From: Erysipelotrichia bacterium | GTDB taxonomy: Bacteria; Bacillota_I; Bacilli_A; Erysipelotrichales; Erysipelotrichaceae | NCBI GenBank assembly: GCA_009916335.1 | Contig: SAAR01000071.1 | Location: 1-12,803, forward strand | Direction of reading: 5' to 3' | DNA: 12,803 nucleotides | Shown: positions 8,385 through 12,803 of the stretch, piece by piece | How the letters are laid out: each line of letters starts with the position of its first letter | How positions within the stretch are numbered: position 1 is the first letter of the stretch | The notes under the pieces: generated by a model | The model's database searches: none | What the model saw: only the letters and a program-made list of their open reading frames with translations | What the model was told of the DNA's origin: nothing | Program-made: the position numbers and the translations under genes

Positions 8385-9733
8385 ATTTCAGCTCCCACCT
8401 TTTCCTGTTTAGCAGAATCAAAGATTTTCTTTACCTCTTCTATATCTTGTTCGTCGATGTAATATGCAATAGCCGCCTTACCAATTGCAGAAGTTCCCAC
8501 AGCTGCTATTCCTGAACTCACAGCAGAGCCAGATCCCGGCCATACAGCATTTAATAATTTAGATGCCTGTTGCGCAGCAACTCTAAATACATAGCCTGCA
8601 CCTGCAACTCCTCCCATGCTAAAAATAAATTCTTTAGCTGTATCAAGAGATATATCTCTTCCACTTAATGATGCTATTAAAGAGACCAAAACAGACTGAA
8701 TGATGAGTAAGACATAAATATCAGATACTGGAATTGGAGTTAACGCAACTGTCGCTGATATTCCAGAGAAAATTTTATTCAAATGTCTTACTAGTCGATG
8801 TACAACTTCTGTAAGTCGTGCAGCCATCCTCAATCCCATCTGTGCATCAAAATCAAGGATGGCTTCTTCCAAAATATCGAGCAATTCCTCAATATTATAA
8901 CGCCCATCAAATCCTATTTGTAGATTATCTATATCATTTTTAGGTAAATTATCAATATACTCTACATCGATTTCTATCCCATCAGGAGTTTGCCAATCTA
9001 TTAGTGATGAAACGGCAATGATATCATCAATTTTTAAGCCATTCTTGACAATAATACCTTTGTAATACTGAACAACTTCTTGGATTTTTGCAATTTTATT
9101 TTGCGGATATTCTGTAGGTATCTTAAATCTTGTCGGCGCCATTTCATCAGATTTGTTCACAACCACCACCACTGGTAGCCGCATGCTATTAATCTCACTA
9201 TAACTTTTTACAAGTTTCTTCAAAAATGAAACATCAGAATTAACATCATCACGATGAGTACAGTTAAGCATCATTATTGCAACATCAGGAGAAAATTCAT
9301 TAATCTGATTAATCAACATATCCTCTGCTGATACTTCAGTATTCAAGCTTTCCGATTCCGCAATTCCTCTTGTATCTAGTATTTCCATTAATACTCTATC
9401 ACCGTCCATACATTTATATGCCTGTGCATTTTCAGTACAGCTTCTTGTATCACTCACTGGTGCAACATACGAACCACATAAAGCATTAATCAAACTACTC
9501 TTGCCAACTCCAGTTCGACCAACAAGAAAAATTCTTGGAGGTCTATGCGAATCAATCCCTTCCATTAAGTTTTTAAGTTCTTTATCTCCAAGAATTGTAT
9601 CCTTTAACATGACCCTTGTTTTTTCAGGAATTGCATCTGGAAGCTTATCAATTAAATCGCCAGCCTTAATATAGAATTTTTTCATATTCTGCATTCTTTG
9701 TTCGATTTTTATCTTATCTTTATCTTTTTTCAT
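8381..9733 (-). CDS. Era/YfjP-like GTPase with hydrophobic DUF697-like C-terminal region
   Basis: This is a P-loop GTPase of 450 residues from the chosen start. Numbered from the upstream ATG at 9739, the motifs are: G1 GRTGVGKSS (74-82), a threonine-rich G2 region (SDTRSCT, 96-102), G3 DTRG (122-125), G4 NKSD (195-198) and G5-like AVSSL (242-246). Residues ~322-360 and ~370-426 are hydrophobic and glycine/alanine rich, with TPIPVSDIYVLLIIQSVLVS at 334-353; this resembles the DUF697 segment of YcjF/YfjP-like proteins, which associates with membranes. The ATG at 9733 was preferred because the AGGAG lies 9 bases upstream; for the ATG at 9739 the spacing is only about 3. It overlaps the methyltransferase start by 4 bp. 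No defence system I know pairs such a GTPase with a type IIG enzyme, so its job (sensor, membrane effector or regulator) is unknown. Confidence 0.8.
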   Translation of the reverse strand: MKKDKDKIKIEQRMQNMKKFYIKAGDLIDKLPDAIPEKTRVMLKDTILGDKELKNLMEGIDSHRPPRIFLVGRTGVGKSSLINALCGSYVAPVSDTRSCTENAQAYKCMDGDRVLMEILDTRGIAESESLNTEVSAEDMLINQINEFSPDVAIMMLNCTHRDDVNSDVSFLKKLVKSYSEINSMRLPVVVVVNKSDEMAPTRFKIPTEYPQNKIAKIQEVVQYYKGIIVKNGLKIDDIIAVSSLIDWQTPDGIEIDVEYIDNLPKNDIDNLQIGFDGRYNIEELLDILEEAILDFDAQMGLRMAARLTEVVHRLVRHLNKIFSGISATVALTPIPVSDIYVLLIIQSVLVSLIASLSGRDISLDTAKEFIFSMGGVAGAGYVFRVAAQQASKLLNAVWPGSGSAVSSGIAAVGTSAIGKAAIAYYIDEQDIEEVKKIFDSAKQEKVGAEI

Positions 9734-9788
9734 TTGCATTTTCTCCTATATATAAAAATTAGCAACACGGTTACTACAATGAGCTTTA

Positions 9789-9849
9789 TGAATTTCGTGA
9801 ATTTCCTCGTTTAATTATTTAATCTATATCGCTTGCAACACTCGCAACT
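9789..9849. repeat. Two pairs of tandem 9-bp direct repeats, possible operator region
   Basis: In the 139-bp gap between the XRE gene and the GTPase gene there are two adjacent 9-bp direct repeats. TGAATTTCG/TGAATTTCC occupies 9789-9797/9798-9806 and matches at 8 of 9 positions. CTTGCAACA/CTCGCAACT occupies 9832-9840/9841-9849 and matches at 7 of 9. A further GCAAC occurs at 9762-9766. No convincing sigma-70 promoter or terminator was seen in this gap. Such spaced repeats just after a regulator gene could be binding sites for the XRE protein, but that is inference only; in AT-rich DNA short repeats also arise by chance. Confidence 0.35.
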
Positions 9850-9872
9850 TTTAATGATATTTTTGGTTTAAC

Positions 9873-10082
9873 TTATTCATTTTTTCGATTTATAGCAACC
9901 AAATCTCCAAAATCAACATTTAAGCTTGTCGCAATCCTATAGAGGACTTCCATGCTCACAAATTCACCACGCCCCATCTTTGCAATAGTAGCTGGTGCTA
10001 TTCCAATAGACTCATGTAGGTCTTTCTTATTCATGCCTTTATCTATTAATAGTTTCCATAATCCATTGTAATTAACTTTCAT
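9873..10082 (-). CDS. Small XRE/Cro-type transcriptional regulator
   Basis: This 69-residue protein is a single helix-turn-helix domain of the Cro/CI type. The sequence MNKKDLHESIGIAPATIAKM spans the first helices and the turn, followed by a typical GEFVSMEVLYRIATSLNVDFGDL. The start is ATG 10082, behind GAGGTG (10088-10093); an upstream in-frame ATG at 10103 would bury that site. Small regulators of this kind are common in Bacillota mobile elements and often sit next to restriction-modification genes, where they act as control proteins timing nuclease expression after entry into a new host. It is the first gene of the defence block, has a strong promoter directly upstream, and has no terminator after it, so it may both autoregulate and be co-transcribed with the genes that follow. 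The operator is unknown. Confidence 0.85.
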   Translation of the reverse strand: MKVNYNGLWKLLIDKGMNKKDLHESIGIAPATIAKMGRGEFVSMEVLYRIATSLNVDFGDLVAINRKNE

Positions 10083-10125
10083 TTCGCCACCTCTAATCTT
10101 CAACTTTGCGAATTTATTCTATTAG

Positions 10126-10153
10126 ATTATATCATGTAGATATGTAATATTAA
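10126..10153 (-). promoter_or_regulatory. Extended -10 promoter for the XRE gene and probably the defence operon
   Basis: On the minus strand the sequence TGATATAAT gives a perfect -10 (TATAAT, plus-strand 10126-10131) with the extended TGn element directly before it (10132-10134). A weak -35, TTAATA (10148-10153), sits at 16-bp spacing. Transcription would start near 10118 and give a leader of about 35 nt before the ATG at 10082. A perfect AT palindrome, AAATATTT (10152-10159), overlaps the upstream edge and could be a regulator site or chance. The promoter lies between the ssb terminator and the XRE gene, so it begins an independent unit. Confidence 0.62.
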
Positions 10154-10173
10154 ATATTTATTTCAAGAAAAAT

Positions 10174-10207
10174 AAAAAAGCCGGTGCAGCCCGAAGACCA
10201 CACCGAC
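10174..10207 (-). terminator. Rho-independent terminator with UUCG tetraloop after the ssb gene
   Basis: Read on the minus strand, GTCGGTGTGGTC and GGCTGCACCGGC form a 12-bp stem (10196-10207 and 10180-10191) with three G-T wobbles, closed by a TTCG loop on a C-G pair, the classic extra-stable tetraloop. A run of six T (10174-10179) follows. It lies 7 bp after the stop of the ssb gene and so closes the ICE operon before the defence unit starts. Confidence 0.88.
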
Positions 10208-10214
10208 CAATTCA

Positions 10215-10880
10215 CTATCTTTCTTGTCCTTTATTTTCTTTCTTTGATAAGTCATTACTCTTATCATTCTTCTGATAATCTTTGATTGCTCCTAAAATCG
10301 AAGGCTTTTTCTCTTGCTTTTCATCCTTCTCATTCATCTGTTCACGACTCTTTAGCAGCTTCGATGACAGGATACGAACATTGGAATGTTCCTTTCCGTT
10401 CTCATCAACCGAGGTTCTCAGTTGACCAAATAGCTTTATAAAATCGCCTTTCTTGAAGTCTTTAGGTATTTCACTTTTTTCTCCATATGCTGAGCAGTTT
10501 GTATAAATTTTACTTCCATCATCATCTTTTGAAACGACTGAGAAATTAACAACCTTAAAGGCTGTGCCATCCTTATTTTCTCTATCTACAACCTCAACTT
10601 CACCAATAACATTGCCAACGATATTCACTAAATCATCTTGATCCACTTCAATGGCATCTGACTGTTTTATTTGCCCTTGTTCTCTGAGGTTTTCAATCGA
10701 ATAATCAAAGTCCTCATGAAGTAAGCTTCCATTATCACTTGCCATGAAGTCCTCGAACACAATATCCAAGGCTTGATTATCATCAATTCCTTTTTCAACA
10801 CTCACCAAGGCTTTTATAAAGTCCTTATAATTCTCATCAATCATCTGGTTAATCGTTTGTTTCGCTTCGTTAAAATCCAT
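10215..10880 (-). CDS. ICE-type single-stranded DNA-binding protein (OB fold)
   Basis: This 221-residue protein has an N-terminal helical, acidic region (~1-80) of unknown function. An SSB-like OB fold follows at ~84-183: DLVNIVGNVIGEVEVV, then FKVVNFSVV, IYTNCSAYGE, GDFIKLFGQLRTSVDENGKE and NVRILSSKLL. The charged, low-complexity tail is QEKKPSILGAIKDYQ to the end. It probably coats single-stranded element DNA during conjugative transfer or replication. The start, ATG 10880, follows AGGAGG with 8-base spacing. The gene is 46 bp after the large helicase in the same direction and is followed by a strong terminator. The C-terminal end lacks the acidic DDDIPF-type tip of housekeeping SSB and instead shares a motif with the end of the neighbouring helicase. 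The protein is longer than cellular SSB because of the N-terminal domain. Confidence 0.75.
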   Translation of the reverse strand: MDFNEAKQTINQMIDENYKDFIKALVSVEKGIDDNQALDIVFEDFMASDNGSLLHEDFDYSIENLREQGQIKQSDAIEVDQDDLVNIVGNVIGEVEVVDRENKDGTAFKVVNFSVVSKDDDGSKIYTNCSAYGEKSEIPKDFKKGDFIKLFGQLRTSVDENGKEHSNVRILSSKLLKSREQMNEKDEKQEKKPSILGAIKDYQKNDKSNDLSKKENKGQER

Positions 10881-10910
10881 TTTATATTCCTCCTATGTGT
10901 TAAATGATTA

Positions 10911-10934
10911 AGAGGCAGCACAGCGGCTACCTCT
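10911..10934 (-). other. Intergenic hairpin at the helicase stop codon
   Basis: On the minus strand, AGAGGTAGC and GCTGCCTCT form a 9-bp stem (10926-10934 with 10911-10919; one T-G wobble) around a 6-base loop, and the helicase TAG stop lies in the left arm. No T run follows, so it is not a standard terminator. It could protect the upstream mRNA end or adjust the ratio of helicase to SSB. The stem is clear; the function is inferred. Confidence 0.5.
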
Positions 10935-12705
10935 CTTTTTCTTGATTCTTCTTTTCTGATTGTTCTTCATTTTTCTCGCTAGATTGATAGCTTCTAATTT
11001 GTCTTAAGATTGATGTTTTTTCTTCGTTATTTTCAAGGTCTCCTATATCAACAATAGTGCTATCTCTGAAATTTGCATCATAACGGTCTTTAACTCCGTC
11101 ATTATCCATATCTTTATCGAGTGGATCATACCAAGTGCCATCCTCATCAATTCTAAGCCCCATTTTAGCCGCTAAGTCATCTTCATCGACAAATACCATA
11201 TCCGAGAACGTTATGCTCTCTACATGGAATTTTAGGGCTAGTAAGGCAATCTCATCATCTCCCTGTTCCATAAAGCTACCTGAACTTATAACTTCTCCAT
11301 CTACTAGCTGAGACCAGGAATAACTTTCCAAATCGAGTTCATACTGGATTTCATGCCTTCCATCTTCGGATTCTGTGTAGGCAATCCCCACATGCCTTAA
11401 GTCAGGGTACAAAGCATCAAATTCTTCGTACTTATTTTCCTCATCATATTCTTCATTACAGAAGTCGATGATGACACGCTTTACATCCTCTAGTAGTGGC
11501 GATTTATTTTCCTTTTCTTCCACTTCGCCCATATCCAAAATACGATTCAGTTCTGCAAGACGTAGGACTTTTTCTTTTAGTTCAGCTGCTTTTTCAAAAG
11601 GCTTCTCTGCTTCCACTTTGGCAGTGATTAACTGATCTTTCGTTGCTTCTAGCTTATCCTGCAAAGTCTGAAGTCTTTCACCCATCTTATCTAGGACATT
11701 ATCAAGGCGTTGAATATTCCCATCAGCACTCACACCAAATTCTCCTTGATGTTTTGCTTTTCCCTGTAAAGTAAATTTGTATATGTTATGGAAGCTGTCA
11801 TAAGACACTTCTAAATCGAAATTATGGTACTTTCCGATAACTTTACTATCTCTGATACCAACAGACTTAACGGATTCTAACAAGGCTTCTCCAGCTTCTT
11901 TTTTATCTGTGTATCTATGATTATCTAGCATTAAGGATGTGAACTTATCCTCACCAAACGCCCTTGGTTCTACTACCACTAAGTCTTGCTTTATGTTCTC
12001 AATCAAATTCTCAAGCTTTGCAATTTCATTAGGGTAGGACTTTAGAATTTTATCCTCCAGTCGATATTGATTAGACTTGTAGTTGGCTTCAAGCATTTTC
12101 AGCTTCGTTACTTCATTGTCCAGGTCCATCTTTTCTTTAATCAGGGGATTTCCTGTTGCCAGAGCTTTAATTTCCGCATAGCTTAGGCTGGATTCATCAA
12201 CATCCTCAGCCACACGAACTGGAGCCTTAGAAGTCATAATCTGTGAAATGAACTTTTGCTTATTCTCAATGGTCTGCCATAAATAGCTGTCAAAAGTATT
12301 TTCAGTAATGTACCTAAAAATATTAACCTCCTTGTTTTCATTCCCTTGACGCACAATTCTTCCCGCCCTTTGCTCTAGGTCAGAGGGTCTCCAAGGTACA
12401 TCCAAATCATGGAGTGCAATCAGCTTATTTTGAACATTTGTGCCGGCACCCATCTTTTGGGTCGAACCCATCAAGATACGAACTTCGCCACTTCTAACTT
12501 TGGCAAAGAGTTCATCTTTTTGTTTGTCACTATTCGCTTCATGAATAAAGGCTATTTCTTCTTTTGGAATTCCCAATGCAACCAACTTCTCTCGAACATC
12601 GTCATAAATATTAAATTCTCCATCACCTTTAGGAGTAGACATGTCCGAAAACAAGAGCTGTGTTGAACGTTCGTCTGATGTTTTATCCCAAATAGCAAAG
12701 ACATT
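10927..12705 (-). pseudogene. Large ICE SNF2/DEAD-type helicase (methylase-helicase family), C-terminal part cut by an IS3 element
   Basis: The frame is open from 12705 to TAG 10927-10929 and encodes about 592 residues; the internal ATG at 12654 is not a true start. It opens with AIWDKTSDERSTQLLFSDMS and continues through the second RecA lobe of an SF2 helicase: motif V MGSTQKMGAGTNVQ and motif VI QRAGRIVRQG, then NIFRYITENTFDSYLWQTIE. This is the end of the very large methylase/helicase proteins carried by many Bacillota ICEs, usually over 2,000 residues. Walker A and B and any methylase domain are missing, lying beyond the insertion. A coiled region and a calcium-loop-like DKDMDNDGVKDRYD follow near the end. 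A TAG stop lies just upstream at 12706-12708, so the native start is lost. The fragment is probably inactive. Confidence 0.8.
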
Positions 12706-12803
12706 CTATAATGGACCCAAGAATTTAGACCACTAAAAGTTGCTTTTTAAGTTAGGTTGAATGTAATATTTAATCAAACGGAGGCACTATGAAACGAACA
12801 CAG
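12706..12803 (+). mobile_element. Left end of an IS3-family insertion sequence (partial)
   Basis: The helicase frame stops being coding at about 12706, and a sequence beginning TGGACCCAAGAATTTAGACC (from 12712) follows. It starts with TG and resembles the terminal repeats of IS3-family elements. About 77 bases later a ribosome binding site and ATG begin the first transposase ORF. The exact border lies between 12706 and 12712, because the other end and the target duplication are outside the window. The family call is from end sequence and layout only. Confidence 0.6.
12789..12803 (+). CDS. Start of IS3-family transposase OrfA (five codons only)
   Basis: ATG 12789 follows GGAGG (12780-12784) with 4-base spacing, and the visible codons read MKRTQ up to the window edge. 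Basic MKRT-like starts are common in IS3 OrfA proteins, which carry the helix-turn-helix for end binding. Only the position within the element and the ribosome binding site support the call. Confidence 0.5.

Noticed and set aside
10927..12654. ATG at 12654 as a genuine start of a 575-residue protein
   Set aside because: Conserved helicase sequence (AIWDKTSDERSTQLLF) continues upstream of it in frame to 12705, so the gene is truncated rather than short.
1..12803. CRISPR array, tRNA or rRNA genes
   Set aside because: No regularly spaced repeats of 20-40 bp and no tRNA- or rRNA-like sequence were seen on either strand by eye.

Overview
The window is an AT-rich stretch that looks like part of an integrative conjugative element (ICE), or its remnant, from a low-GC Gram-positive bacterium (Bacillota). 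This rests on strong AGGAGG-type ribosome binding sites, low-GC codon use, a Firmicutes-type relaxase tail, and an ICE-type SSB and SNF2-like helicase pair. The species cannot be named from the sequence.

Layout. Positions 1-172 are the right end of an ISL3-family insertion sequence. It has cut off the front of a gene whose last ~90 codons remain (173-447); these resemble the C-terminal helical tail of a Gram-positive ICE relaxase. A small SymE-like toxin gene follows on the plus strand (617-790). From 10082 down to 814 all genes are on the minus strand and tightly packed: a small XRE regulator, a GTPase with a hydrophobic C-terminal region, a beta-class adenine DNA methyltransferase, a type IIG-like restriction-modification protein, and the Gabija pair GajA (OLD-type ATPase-TOPRIM nuclease) and GajB (UvrD-like helicase). 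To the right are ICE housekeeping genes, also on the minus strand: an OB-fold single-stranded DNA-binding protein (10215-10880), closed by a UUCG-tetraloop terminator, and the C-terminal part of a large SNF2/DEAD-type helicase (10927-12705). The helicase is interrupted at about 12706-12712 by the left end of an IS3-family element, whose first ORF starts at 12789.

How the genes may work together. The defence block carries two recognisable anti-phage mechanisms: restriction-modification and Gabija. They appear to sit in one transcription unit, because an extended -10 promoter lies ahead of the XRE gene, the GTPase and methyltransferase overlap at ATGA, the methyltransferase and type IIG gene are 7 bp apart, gajA and gajB overlap by 16 bp, and no terminator is visible inside. 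The separate methyltransferase fits a role in protecting the second strand of an asymmetric type IIG site. The least explained member is the GTPase, which is translationally coupled to the methyltransferase; it is the best candidate for an undescribed component. The XRE protein could control the block through its own promoter or through paired 9-bp direct repeats in the gap before the GTPase gene.

Both conjugation genes at the edges are broken by insertion sequences, so the element is probably no longer self-transmissible while its defence cargo looks intact.
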